Assembly: GCA_019090885.1 (NCBI GenBank)
Contig: JAHRVC010000088.1
Location: 1 to 39,055, forward strand
DNA: 39,055 nt
Source: Marinosulfonomonas sp.
GTDB taxonomy: Bacteria; Pseudomonadota; Alphaproteobacteria; Rhodobacterales; Rhodobacteraceae
Direction: 5' to 3'
Notes under the pieces: model-generated
What the model was told of the DNA's origin: nothing
What the model saw: only the letters and a program-made list of their open reading frames with translations
Databases searched by the model: none
In this document: piece by piece, positions 16,168-23,606 of the stretch
How the letters are laid out: the number at the start of each line of letters is the position of its first letter
How positions within the stretch are numbered: the first letter of the stretch is position 1
Position numbers and translations under genes: made by a program

Positions 16168-16275
16168 CTGAAGTCTCCTGCAATCCCAGAATGTTAACTT
16201 ATTTTGAAGCGCGTAAAACGTAATTTCGTTTGGGTTGTAAAATCGGATGAAGTGGCCGGTGTAAGGTGCAGATTA

Positions 16276-17100
16276 TTATAGGAAATCTGCTTTCATTGTG
16301 GTTTTTCCGAACTGGTTTTCGACCCAAACCAGCCTGCTGCCATCCTTCGTTTCGGTGTTGACGTCAAAAGTCTGATTGGCGAATAACGGCGCAAGGCCCC
16401 GGTAGGAAAAGCGCCCCGGCATCCCGTCAAGCTGGCGCGCCGCATTATGCATTAAAAGCGTTGCCTGAAGTGGGCCGTGGACTACCAGATCATGATAGCC
16501 TTCTTCGTTTTGCGCATAGTCCCGGTCATAATGAATGCGATGTCCGTTGAAGGTCATTGCGGAATATCTGAACAGTTGGACCGGTCCCATTTGATGGGCG
16601 GCTTGGCCCGTCGCTGCCGGTACGTTTGATGCTGCAAGTTTTGGTGCATTGCCCTTATAAACGATGTCCTGACGCTCGCTGATCGCCAGCCGGTCTCCGA
16701 CCATAATCGTGTGTTCCACGGTCACAAAAACCAACGCACCGCTTTTGCCGGTCTTGGCTTTTACGTCGGTTATTTTAGAATTGCGCGTGACCATATCGCC
16801 TGCACGCAGTGGTGATTTGAACGATAATTCGCCTCCCGCCCACATCCGTGACGGCAGCGGCACAGGTGGTAAAAACCCACCGCGCGCCGGATGGCCATCC
16901 GGCCCCAGCGCACCATCAACGACGGCTGGCGGCGCCAGACACCAATGCAGGCCTAGGGGCGCAATGTCTGCGTCCTGTTGCCAAAGATGGGCGTCGAAAG
17001 TTGCGCGAAACCGCTCGATCAAACCGGGGCTGATGACTTCGCTGTGGCTTTCGGTATTGCCGATCCAAGTCGCCAGATGCTCAATGTCAACGTCGCTCAT
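16276..17100 (-). CDS. MaoC/HTD2-type (FAS1_DH region) CoA-ester hydratase, mesaconyl-CoA-hydratase-like
   Basis: A 274-residue double-hotdog hydratase of the kind that includes mesaconyl-C4-CoA hydratase and itaconyl-CoA hydratase. Visible features: the N-terminal HLATWIGNTE, a proline-rich LAPPAVVDGALGPDGHPARGGFLPP (about 55-79), GELSFKSPLRAGDMVTRNSKI (about 90-110) of the first hotdog, and in the second hotdog FNGHRIHYDRDYAQNEEGYHDLVVHGPLQATLLM, where the HRIHYD and HGPLQ segments carry the family's catalytic residues. Its start overlaps the end of the CitE-like lyase gene by 4 bp, a pairing typical for C4/C5 branched dicarboxyl-CoA metabolism: hydratase makes a 2- or 3-hydroxyacyl-CoA, lyase cleaves it. 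Exact substrate unknown. TAATAA double stop at the 3' end. Confidence 0.85.
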   Translation of the reverse strand: MSDVDIEHLATWIGNTESHSEVISPGLIERFRATFDAHLWQQDADIAPLGLHWCLAPPAVVDGALGPDGHPARGGFLPPVPLPSRMWAGGELSFKSPLRAGDMVTRNSKITDVKAKTGKSGALVFVTVEHTIMVGDRLAISERQDIVYKGNAPKLAASNVPAATGQAAHQMGPVQLFRYSAMTFNGHRIHYDRDYAQNEEGYHDLVVHGPLQATLLMHNAARQLDGMPGRFSYRGLAPLFANQTFDVNTETKDGSRLVWVENQFGKTTMKADFL

Positions 17101-17924
17101 GTCAGGTCCTTTTGTAGTTTGAGTATTGCGCGGGCCCGCGCAAGCACCGGCACGTCCACCATCTGCCCTTCAAAGGTTGCTGCACCCCCGTCACTGGATG
17201 CCTGCAACACGCCCGTTGCCCATGTCAGTTCTTCGTCCGTTGGTGCAAAGCCCTGTTTAGCCGCATTAATTTGGGTCGGGTGGATCAACAGCTTGCCACC
17301 AAAACCCATTTCCTGACTGTGCATCGCGTCTGATTTTATCTGATCGGCGTCGCGAATTTCGGTGCTGACACCGTCCAAGGGGCGCATCAGGTTGGCAAGA
17401 CGCGCGGCCAGCACAACCTCGCTGCGTGCGCTTAACAGGGCGCGGCGGGTGTGGGCCATGCCAACATCGGCGCAGAAATCAATCGAGCCGAACACGAGGC
17501 GATCCGCAGCGGGGGCGATCTGGCGCAGGTTTGCCAGCCCGGCGGCGGATTCGATCAATGCATAAATAGCCCGACCAGCACCAATTTTGGCGCGCGTTGC
17601 GACCAATTCATCCGCGCTTTCGGTCTTGGGCAACATCACCGCGTCAATATCAAGTGCGGCGGCTGCCGCCAGATCACCGGCATACCATTGGGTATCGGCC
17701 CCGTTGATGCGCAATACCGTTTGCACATCATCGTGGGCGCTGAAATTCCCCAGCAATCCATCGCGCGCGGCCACCTTGTTTTCAGGTGCAACCGCGTCTT
17801 CCAGATCAATCACGACCGTGTCAGTGCCCGCGTTCTGAGCCTTGGCAAACCTTTCCGGGCGATCGCCCGGAACAAACAATGGAAATGAAAGTTCCGGCAG
17901 GTTTTTATCCATTCCTTGCGCCAT
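17097..17924 (-). CDS. CitE-like CoA-ester lyase (HpcH/HpaI aldolase superfamily)
   Basis: A 275-residue TIM-barrel lyase of the CitE/malyl-CoA/citramalyl-CoA lyase family, which makes or breaks the C-C bond of 3-hydroxy-dicarboxyl-CoA esters using Mg2+. Motifs seen in order: FVPGDRPERFAKA (about 18-30), VVIDLEDAVAPENK (about 37-50, with Mg-binding acidic residues), VLRING, MLPKTES, ALIESAAGLANLRQI (Mg-binding Glu), FGSIDFCADVG, and GKLLIHPTQI near the C-terminus. Start ATG 17924 lies 5 bp after the acyl-CoA dehydrogenase stop; ATG 17912 is an alternative. It overlaps the MaoC-type gene by 4 bp. In this island, which lacks an HMG-CoA lyase, it is the obvious candidate for retro-Claisen cleavage of a hydroxylated, carboxylated acyl-CoA (inference). 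Confidence 0.88.
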   Translation of the reverse strand: MAQGMDKNLPELSFPLFVPGDRPERFAKAQNAGTDTVVIDLEDAVAPENKVAARDGLLGNFSAHDDVQTVLRINGADTQWYAGDLAAAAALDIDAVMLPKTESADELVATRAKIGAGRAIYALIESAAGLANLRQIAPAADRLVFGSIDFCADVGMAHTRRALLSARSEVVLAARLANLMRPLDGVSTEIRDADQIKSDAMHSQEMGFGGKLLIHPTQINAAKQGFAPTDEELTWATGVLQASSDGGAATFEGQMVDVPVLARARAILKLQKDLT

Positions 17925-17929
17925 CTCGA

Positions 17930-19093
17930 TCAGAACGACCGCGGCAGTTCAAGGATGTGTTCGGCCACATAAGACAGGATCAGGTTGGTTGAGATTGGCG
18001 CGACCTGAAACAGTCGTGTTTCGCGGAATTTCCGTTCAACGTCATATTCCTGCGCAAAGCCAAAGCCGCCGTGGGTTTGCAAACATTCGTTGCCAGCGGC
18101 CCAGGATGCGTCTGCGGCCAGCAGTTTGGCCATGTTGGCCTGTGCGCCGCACTCTTCATGGGCGTCAAAGCGGCGGCAAGCCTCAAACCGCATCAGGTTG
18201 GCGGCCTCAATTGCGACAAATGCGCGGGCCAGCGGGAACTGAACCCCCTGATTTTGTCCGATCGGGCGATCAAATACGATCCGTTCGCGGGCATAGTTGG
18301 TGGCCTTTTCCATGAACCAATACCCGTCACCAATACATTCAGCGGCAATCAGCGTGCGCTCGGCGTTCAGCCCGTCAAGGATATAGCGAAAGCCTTTGCC
18401 CTCTTCACCGATCAGGTTCTCGGCAGGGATGCGCAGGTCGTCAAAAAACACTTCGTTGGTTTCATGGCCGACCATATTGGCAATCGGGTTCAGCGACATG
18501 CCGTTTTGCATCGCTTCCTGAATATCAACGATGAACACCGACAGACCTTGGGATTTACGCTTAACCTCGGCCAGCGGCGTGGTGCGGGCCAGCAGGATCA
18601 TCAGGTCGGAATGTTGTATCCGGCTGATGAACACCTTTTGGCCGTTGATGATGTAATCATCGCCATCGCGCACGGCTGTGGTTTTTAGCTTGGTGGTGTC
18701 GGTGCCGGTTGTCGGCTCGGTCACGGCCATGGATTGCAGACGCAGTTTGCCGCTGGCTAGGCCGGGCATGTAGCGGGCCTTTTGCGCGTCAGAGCCGTGG
18801 CGCAGCAGGGTGCTCATATTATACATCTGACCGTGGCAATGGCCCGAGTTTCCGCCCGAGCGGTTGATTTCTTCCATCACGATCGAGGCTTCGGTCAAAC
18901 CAAGGCCCGATCCGCCGAATTCTTCGGGGATCATCGCCGACAGCCAGCCAGCTTCGGTCAGGGCGTTGATGTATTCTTCTGGGTAGGACGCAGCAGCGCC
19001 GTGCTTGCGGTGGTATTCTGCCGGAAATTCAGCACAGAGCGAGCGCAGAGCGTCGCGCAGGTCATCATGTTCGTCGGAAGCTACAGTTTTCAT
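17930..19093 (-). CDS. Acyl-CoA dehydrogenase 2
   Basis: A 387-residue FAD-dependent acyl-CoA dehydrogenase. Seen: AMIPEEFGGSGLGLTEASIVMEEI (53-76), AVTEPTTGTDTTKLKT (123-138), QKVFISRIQHSDLMILLART (152-171), and LQTHGGFGFAQEYDVERKFRETRLF near the C-terminus. The MCAD-type YEGT is replaced by VAPIST, and Glu245 in LNAERTL is in the isovaleryl-type base position. The ATG at 19093 is chosen over an upstream in-frame ATG at 19135: it has an AAGAGA site and gives the usual family length, whereas 19135 has no ribosome site. It lies between the PrpD-like and CitE-like genes in a five-gene minus strand operon and would introduce the double bond that the MaoC-type hydratase then hydrates (inference). 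Confidence 0.9.
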   Translation of the reverse strand: MKTVASDEHDDLRDALRSLCAEFPAEYHRKHGAAASYPEEYINALTEAGWLSAMIPEEFGGSGLGLTEASIVMEEINRSGGNSGHCHGQMYNMSTLLRHGSDAQKARYMPGLASGKLRLQSMAVTEPTTGTDTTKLKTTAVRDGDDYIINGQKVFISRIQHSDLMILLARTTPLAEVKRKSQGLSVFIVDIQEAMQNGMSLNPIANMVGHETNEVFFDDLRIPAENLIGEEGKGFRYILDGLNAERTLIAAECIGDGYWFMEKATNYARERIVFDRPIGQNQGVQFPLARAFVAIEAANLMRFEACRRFDAHEECGAQANMAKLLAADASWAAGNECLQTHGGFGFAQEYDVERKFRETRLFQVAPISTNLILSYVAEHILELPRSF

Positions 19094-19149
19094 TTGTTTT
19101 TCTCTTATTAGGGGCGACGCGGTTTTTGCGTCCACATTTCGTGAAAGGG

Positions 19150-20520
19150 CTATTTTCTGGTAAACACCGGCGCAAAGTCGGGCCGGTTTTCAAGTGTCAT
19201 GATATTGTCGATCCACTGATCGACACGTTGTTCGGGTTCATTGCCGCCGTAGCGCGACAAGTCGCGTGCTTTGGTCAGAATTTCATCCGAACTTAGCGGA
19301 TTGCCCGGATCGCCTTTGGGTTCCACAACTCGCGCGCTGTGCTGCTTGCCGTCACGGGTTTGAACCGTGACACGGCCAATCCACTGGGCCGGGTAGGCGG
19401 CGTCAATATCTGCGTCCAGCTCCATCGTGACGATCTTTTCAAAGCGCCGGACGTTCGGGTCGGTCAGTGCATGGGCGTCGAATTCTCCCAGGCCGGCCAT
19501 ACGATGCTCAGCGATCAGTCCAAGAACCGAGGCCATGCAGAACTTCGCCTGATGGATGGTTGTGGGCTGTGTGACCGGGCCAAGCACGTCAATCGCGCCC
19601 TGATGCACGTGGGCCGTTATTGCAGTGATGTCAGCCGGGTCGATCCCGGTTTCAGCAAAGACTGCCAGCAAAGCATCCGCTGCTGGGTGGGTGTGGCGAC
19701 AGGATGCGTGCCATTTATAGGATGTTTCGATCGCGGCCCAACGGGTGCCCAGACGATCGTTCAGCTTGCTGACATCGGAATCGGTGGACATTGCCGCCGC
19801 CATCCCGTGCTTGCCTTCCAAAATCTGCTTGGCCCCGGTGATACCCGCCTTGGCCGAATAGGCAGCAAACAATCCGGATGAGGCCGCACTTGCGGTGTGT
19901 ATCTGCTTGCTGTCAGCCGCATCGACCAGAAACTCCCAAAGGCCCGCGGCCTTGGTTCCGGCTGTGCCGAAGGTGTGCAGGGTTTGGGCGCGGTCCAGCC
20001 CCAGCAGGTTGGCTACGGCGGCAGCGGCGGCGATGGTGCCAGTTGTGGCGGTGGTGTGAAAATGCACATAATGGCTGCGGCCCAGAAATTCGCCGACGCG
20101 AATGCCAGCCTCATATCCCGCAACGGCCGCTGTCAAAAAATCCTGACCGCTGACTTTGTGATCCTGCGCGGCTGCAACCAGCGCGGAAAATACGACGGTG
20201 GCCGGGTGCAGCACGGATGAATTGTGCAGATCGTCCTGCTCAACCACATGGGACGCAGCGGCGTTGATCATTGCGGCGAAAAACGCGCTGGTGTCAGGGC
20301 CGCCGCTAAAGTCGAGGCAGGGCCCGGATTTGGGGCCCATGTGGGCCGCAAAATCGCGATACATTTCGGCAGGGCCGGTATTTGCGCCAGCGAGTGCAGA
20401 CCCAAGCCAATCCACGAACAACAGTTTTATCCCGGTAATAACTTCATCCGGGATGTCGCCATAGCGCAAATCCGCAACGAAATCGGCAAGGTCCTGTGTG
20501 GCGGTCTGTTGGTCGGCCAT
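19150..20520 (-). CDS. MmgE/PrpD family protein
   Basis: A 456-residue member of the MmgE/PrpD family, which contains 2-methylcitrate dehydratase (PrpD) and cis-aconitate decarboxylase (IRG1/CadA). Typical features: LADFVADLRYGDIPDEVI near the N-terminus, VDWLGSALAGANT (about 31-43), AAASHVVEQDDLHNSSVLHPATVVFSALVAAA (about 87-118, with the conserved D-D-H-P residues), the GTIAAAAAVANLLGLD helix, and KWHASCRHTHPAADAL (about 267-282). Many members have unknown substrates, so neither methylcitrate dehydration nor aconitate decarboxylation is claimed. The gene starts 6 bp after the alcohol dehydrogenase stop and precedes acyl-CoA dehydrogenase 2, CitE-like and MaoC-like genes, a set suited to branched dicarboxylate metabolism. 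Cytoplasmic; no signal peptide. Confidence 0.9.
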   Translation of the reverse strand: MADQQTATQDLADFVADLRYGDIPDEVITGIKLLFVDWLGSALAGANTGPAEMYRDFAAHMGPKSGPCLDFSGGPDTSAFFAAMINAAASHVVEQDDLHNSSVLHPATVVFSALVAAAQDHKVSGQDFLTAAVAGYEAGIRVGEFLGRSHYVHFHTTATTGTIAAAAAVANLLGLDRAQTLHTFGTAGTKAAGLWEFLVDAADSKQIHTASAASSGLFAAYSAKAGITGAKQILEGKHGMAAAMSTDSDVSKLNDRLGTRWAAIETSYKWHASCRHTHPAADALLAVFAETGIDPADITAITAHVHQGAIDVLGPVTQPTTIHQAKFCMASVLGLIAEHRMAGLGEFDAHALTDPNVRRFEKIVTMELDADIDAAYPAQWIGRVTVQTRDGKQHSARVVEPKGDPGNPLSSDEILTKARDLSRYGGNEPEQRVDQWIDNIMTLENRPDFAPVFTRK

Positions 20521-20526
20521 GTGGCT

Positions 20527-21663
20527 TTATTCCTCGTCTTCAAAATGAATGATCTGGCGGATCGCTTCGCCGGTGCGCAACCGATCCATGGCAAGGTTGA
20601 TGTCTGAAAGTGGTAACCTGCCTGTCACCAGCTTTTCAACCGGCAAGACGCCGCGCCGGTACATATCAAACATCCGTGGAATATCGCGGGTTGGAACGCA
20701 GGACCCGATATAGCTGCCTTTCAGGGTGCGTTCCTCGGCAACCAGACCAAGGGCGGGCAGGGCAAAGCGTGCGTCCGGGTGGGGCAACCCGCCGGTAACG
20801 GTGGTGCCGCCGCGCGTGGTAATTGAATAGGCCAGTTCAAGGGCAGGGGCGGCACCTGCCAGCTCAACCGCGTAATCAACGCCCCCACTTGTGGCGTCAC
20901 GGATCTGTTGCACGACATCCTCGTCCGTTGCCAGATAGGTATCAGTCGCCCCAAGTTCGCGGGCAAATTCCAGCTTGCTCGCGTCCCGATCAACAGCGAT
21001 CACCCGACCGGCACCAACCGCCAGCGCACCCAACAGGGCCGCAAGCCCGACGCCGCCAAGACCAACGATAGCGACACTGGAACCGGGGCGCACATCAGCG
21101 GTGTTGATCACCGCGCCAACGCCCGTCAGCACGGCGCAGGAAAAAAGTGCGGCCACATCCAGCGGAATGTCCTTGTCGACCGAGATCAGCGACCGGCGCG
21201 ACATGGTTGCGAATTCTGCAAAAGCTGAAACACCCACCTGATGGGCGACCGGTTTGCCGTTGCGCGACAAACGCTGTGTGCCACCCAGCAGGACGCCGGC
21301 GGTGTTATCCGCGGCTGCCGGTTCGCACAGGGCGGGGCGGCCACCTGCGCAAGGGCCACAATGGCCGCAGCTTGGAACAAAGACACAAAGAACATGATCG
21401 CCGGGGGTAAGGTCGGTGACGCCTTCGCCCACTTCTTTGACAATACCCGCCGCTTCATGCCCCAACACCATCGGAACCGGGCGGGGCCGTGTGCCGTCAA
21501 TCACCGACAGGTCGGAATGGCAGACACCGGCCGCCACGATCTTTACCAAAACCTCGTCGCGACCCGGGCCATCAAGATCGACCTCTTGCACAACCAACGG
21601 GCGGCTATCGGCATAGGGGGGCTGGGCGTCGTTACGTTCCAGCACGGCGGCTTTGATTTTCAT
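20527..21663 (-). CDS. Zn-dependent alcohol dehydrogenase (MDR family)
   Basis: A 378-residue medium-chain zinc alcohol dehydrogenase. Catalytic-zinc ligands Cys48 (GVCHSDLSV) and His69 (GHEAAG) are present, as are the four structural-zinc cysteines Cys99, Cys102, Cys105 and Cys113 (CGHCGPCAGGRPALC). The Rossmann motif GLGGVGLAAL (about 197-206) followed by VDRDASKLEFAREL suggests NAD+. The length and sequence resemble class III-like enzymes and the acyl-alcohol/aryl-alcohol group. ATG 21663 with a GAGGAG site is the start; an open extension to 21834 has no family similarity. It is the first gene of the minus strand operon and could oxidise an alcohol precursor entering the pathway, as in terpene alcohol use. 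Substrate unknown. Confidence 0.9.
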   Translation of the reverse strand: MKIKAAVLERNDAQPPYADSRPLVVQEVDLDGPGRDEVLVKIVAAGVCHSDLSVIDGTRPRPVPMVLGHEAAGIVKEVGEGVTDLTPGDHVLCVFVPSCGHCGPCAGGRPALCEPAAADNTAGVLLGGTQRLSRNGKPVAHQVGVSAFAEFATMSRRSLISVDKDIPLDVAALFSCAVLTGVGAVINTADVRPGSSVAIVGLGGVGLAALLGALAVGAGRVIAVDRDASKLEFARELGATDTYLATDEDVVQQIRDATSGGVDYAVELAGAAPALELAYSITTRGGTTVTGGLPHPDARFALPALGLVAEERTLKGSYIGSCVPTRDIPRMFDMYRRGVLPVEKLVTGRLPLSDINLAMDRLRTGEAIRQIIHFEDEE

Positions 21664-21970
21664 AGTCCCGGCTCCTCGTGGCAGCGCTTGAAACCGAAAT
21701 GGCAGCCTGCCTGATGGCAATGACCGGAATCGCGCAATCGTTCCGCAGCTAAAATCTCGAATTATGAAGGGAATGACAACAAGCATACGGCGAAAAACAC
21801 GACCGTGGTTTGTTATGTGCCACAAGGCGCACAAATTACTGCAGCATTAGGTGGTTGGATTGTTTGGATTTTGGGTCGGCGGCGTAAACCTATGCAACGG
21901 TGGTTGATTTTTCGACGAAAAATCGGGCATCGGTTCGATTGTGAAACCAGAGGCCACTCGTTGGAAAGCC
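21664..21970. other. Intergenic region between the catabolic island and the Tad locus
   Basis: About 307 bp without a convincing gene. It should contain the promoter of the alcohol dehydrogenase operon, but I find no clear -35/-10 pair. It holds a perfect 9-1-9 inverted repeat at 21906-21924 near the prepilin peptidase end. Short open frames here show no recognisable protein sequence. Confidence 0.6.
21906..21924. repeat. 19-bp palindrome downstream of cpaA/tadV
   Basis: GATTTTTCGACGAAAAATC is a perfect inverted repeat around base 21915, starting 46 bp beyond the stop of the prepilin peptidase gene. It may be a weak transcription end for the minus strand Tad transcript or a protein-binding site. 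It lacks a GC-rich stem, so termination is uncertain. Confidence 0.4.
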
Positions 21971-22444
21971 TTAAAACCCAACCAAAGTTGCCACCACCAG
22001 CGGCTGAATAATGCCGGCAAAACCAATCGAAATGCCCATCGGAAACCGGGTGCTTGCAGAGAGCGATTTCCAGTTTGTGCGTGACGCGAAAGACATCCGC
22101 CTGACCAATAGCATTGCCATGATACCTAGCATCATCGAGGCCGAAAAGACATTCGCGAATATCGTCAGGTCCTGCAAAGGAATAAAAAGCATCAGGGCGG
22201 CCAGTATTTTGACGTCTCCGCCACCAAGAATGCGAAAACAGAAACCGGCAAATCCGATTGCAAATACTACGCCTGCAACCGTCAGGCGGGCAATAAGATC
22301 ATCTGGCGTGCTTACAATGGCTGACACTGCAAACAGCGCTACTGCAATAATGCTCAGCGCATTTGGGATGCGCATATAGCGCAAATCGAAATACATGACC
22401 GCAAGCAAAACCGGCGCAAACAACATAAGCGGCCAATAAATCAT
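21971..22444 (-). CDS. cpaA: Prepilin peptidase of the Tad/Flp system (CpaA/TadV, A24 family)
   Basis: A 157-residue inner-membrane aspartyl protease that cleaves the leader from Flp prepilin and TadE/TadF pseudopilins. The two catalytic Asp motifs are clear: YFDLRYMRIPN (about 18-28) and GGGDVKILAA (about 73-82). The rest is hydrophobic, with about six membrane spans. It lacks the N-terminal methylase/zinc domain of PilD, as is normal for CpaA/TadV. ATG 22444 (MIYWPLMLF) gives the standard N-terminus. An upstream ATG at 22483 overlaps the LuxR-type gene and is less likely. It is separated from the rest of the pilus genes by that regulator and is the last gene of the locus on the minus strand. 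Confidence 0.87.
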   Translation of the reverse strand: MIYWPLMLFAPVLLAVMYFDLRYMRIPNALSIIAVALFAVSAIVSTPDDLIARLTVAGVVFAIGFAGFCFRILGGGDVKILAALMLFIPLQDLTIFANVFSASMMLGIMAMLLVRRMSFASRTNWKSLSASTRFPMGISIGFAGIIQPLVVATLVGF

Positions 22445-22463
22445 AGCAAAACCCTGAACCCGC

Positions 22464-23330
22464 TTAGGCGCATACTGCATCACGATGCTGTGGCAATTGC
22501 GCTGGTGCGATCAGGCAAAAGATCAGTTCGGCAAGACTTGAGGTTTCGGTCTTGGCATAAATATTGCGAAGGTGGGAGCGAACCGTCGTTTCAGCCAGAT
22601 CAAGCTCGGAGCAAACCCCGGCAACAGACAGCCCCCGGCTTAGCAACAGACAAACCCGAAATTCGGCCCGGCTAAGATGTGCCGGGTTGCCGATGGCCAG
22701 CGGCGCCTTTACCGGAGCATTGGTCATACTGCCAGGCGACGGCAGCCGGTGGTTAATAACGGTGCGCGTAATCAATCCGACTTGTCGTGAGGCCCATGTT
22801 CGCGCCATTGATGGCAACACCGTGCTTAGGGTGGTTTGGGCTGGCTCTGACAGCGGCTGGCGGAAATGCAGCTCGATGTGATCCCGTGTAACCGGCCCGG
22901 ACGCAAGTATGAGGACAGCAAATTCTTTCATATCACGGGCGGCTTGCCAGTTACCCAAAGCAGGATCGGGTGTCACAACCGAATGCTCGGTGTGCGTCGA
23001 GCCCAGCCATATCGTTGCGGTGCGTGGTTTTTTTAAATGCGACCCAAATTGCCCGTCGGCGAAAGCAACAGACAAAGGAGCGCCAGTCGTTAGTATTTTA
23101 GTGTCATGAGTTGCGACGCGTATTGCGCGGTTCTCGTTCATGTTTGTGCGCACCAGCATACCGGCCTCAGCACCCAGACCCTGGACAAGATTTGTCACCG
23201 CCTGTTCAAGTGATACTGTTCCGTAAAGCGCCTCACACCAACTTGCGATTGCGTCAACAATGTCCACTTGCGCCAAATTCGAGTGCGGCCAATCATGCAC
23301 AATGTTCTCTGAATAATGTTGATCTTTCAT
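22464..23330 (-). CDS. LuxR-family transcriptional regulator (orphan)
   Basis: A 288-residue regulator with a C-terminal GerE/LuxR helix-turn-helix at about 219-271 (LSRAEFRVCLLLSRGLSV, then ETTVRSHLRNIYAKTETSSLAEL). The N-terminal 200 residues show neither a receiver domain nor a recognisable AHL-binding domain, so the signal it senses is unknown. It lies inside the Tad locus between tadC and cpaA, on the same strand, and is a natural candidate to control pilus expression (inference). Its start is 276 bp from tadC, leaving room for its own promoter and a 16-bp palindrome (23480-23495). Similar orphan LuxR proteins occur in Rhodobacterales, but I cannot name a characterised relative. Confidence 0.85.
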   Translation of the reverse strand: MKDQHYSENIVHDWPHSNLAQVDIVDAIASWCEALYGTVSLEQAVTNLVQGLGAEAGMLVRTNMNENRAIRVATHDTKILTTGAPLSVAFADGQFGSHLKKPRTATIWLGSTHTEHSVVTPDPALGNWQAARDMKEFAVLILASGPVTRDHIELHFRQPLSEPAQTTLSTVLPSMARTWASRQVGLITRTVINHRLPSPGSMTNAPVKAPLAIGNPAHLSRAEFRVCLLLSRGLSVAGVCSELDLAETTVRSHLRNIYAKTETSSLAELIFCLIAPAQLPQHRDAVCA

Positions 23331-23479
23331 AATGACTCAATACCCTGTTCAGCCAGTAATCCGGCCAGCCAGCAACCAACATCTAAATTTTTAGTTTTTG
23401 AATGCGTTGGCAGTCGGCACCCTATTCCCAAACATAGGTTCGCCTTCTGCCCCAATTCTGTCAATGAAACGGGGCTACA

Positions 23480-23495
23480 GGCACTAATTAGTGCC
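23480..23495. promoter_or_regulatory. 16-bp perfect palindrome, candidate regulator site
   Basis: GGCACTAATTAGTGCC is perfectly symmetric and lies 150 bp upstream of the LuxR-type start. Its size fits a dimeric regulator site, possibly autoregulation by that protein. On the + strand it is followed closely by TTTTT and could act as a weak terminator there, but no + strand gene leads into it. Confidence 0.45.
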
Positions 23496-23591
23496 GGTTT
23501 TTCAATCTAAGGTTGATAAATTGCGGCCTATGGCCGTAAAGTCTGGTGAATCCATGGATATTGTTGACTTGGCTGGAACTGAAGAGTGGAC

Positions 23592-23606
23592 CCCTGATCA
23601 ACAGGG
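23592..23606 (-). terminator. Small stem-loop directly after tadC
   Basis: CCCTG/CAGGG arms with a 5-base loop begin immediately after the tadC stop codon. The stem is short and has no following T-run on the minus strand, so termination would be weak or factor-dependent. Confidence 0.3.

Larger units (their letters stand above)
23331..23606. other. Intergenic region between tadC and the LuxR-type gene
   Basis: Noncoding stretch of 276 bp, richer in AT than its neighbours. It contains a small stem right after the tadC stop (23592-23606) and a 16-bp palindrome (23480-23495). The promoter of the regulator should lie here; I see no confident -35/-10 pair. Short open frames are unlike any protein I know. 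Confidence 0.55.

Noticed and set aside
16276-17924. Firm assignment of the MaoC/CitE pair to itaconate degradation
   Set aside because: No itaconate CoA-transferase is present and the family members share motifs across several substrates; kept only as a hypothesis.
21664-21834. Open N-terminal extension of the alcohol dehydrogenase
   Set aside because: No family similarity, and ATG 21663 has a strong GAGGAG site and the standard MDR N-terminus.
21805-22011. 68-residue + strand open frame in the 21.7-22.0 kb gap
   Set aside because: No ribosome site, no recognisable motif, and it runs into the 3' end of cpaA on the other strand.
23480-23505. Intrinsic terminator on the + strand (palindrome followed by TTTTT)
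   Set aside because: No + strand gene reads toward it; a regulator site is more sensible.
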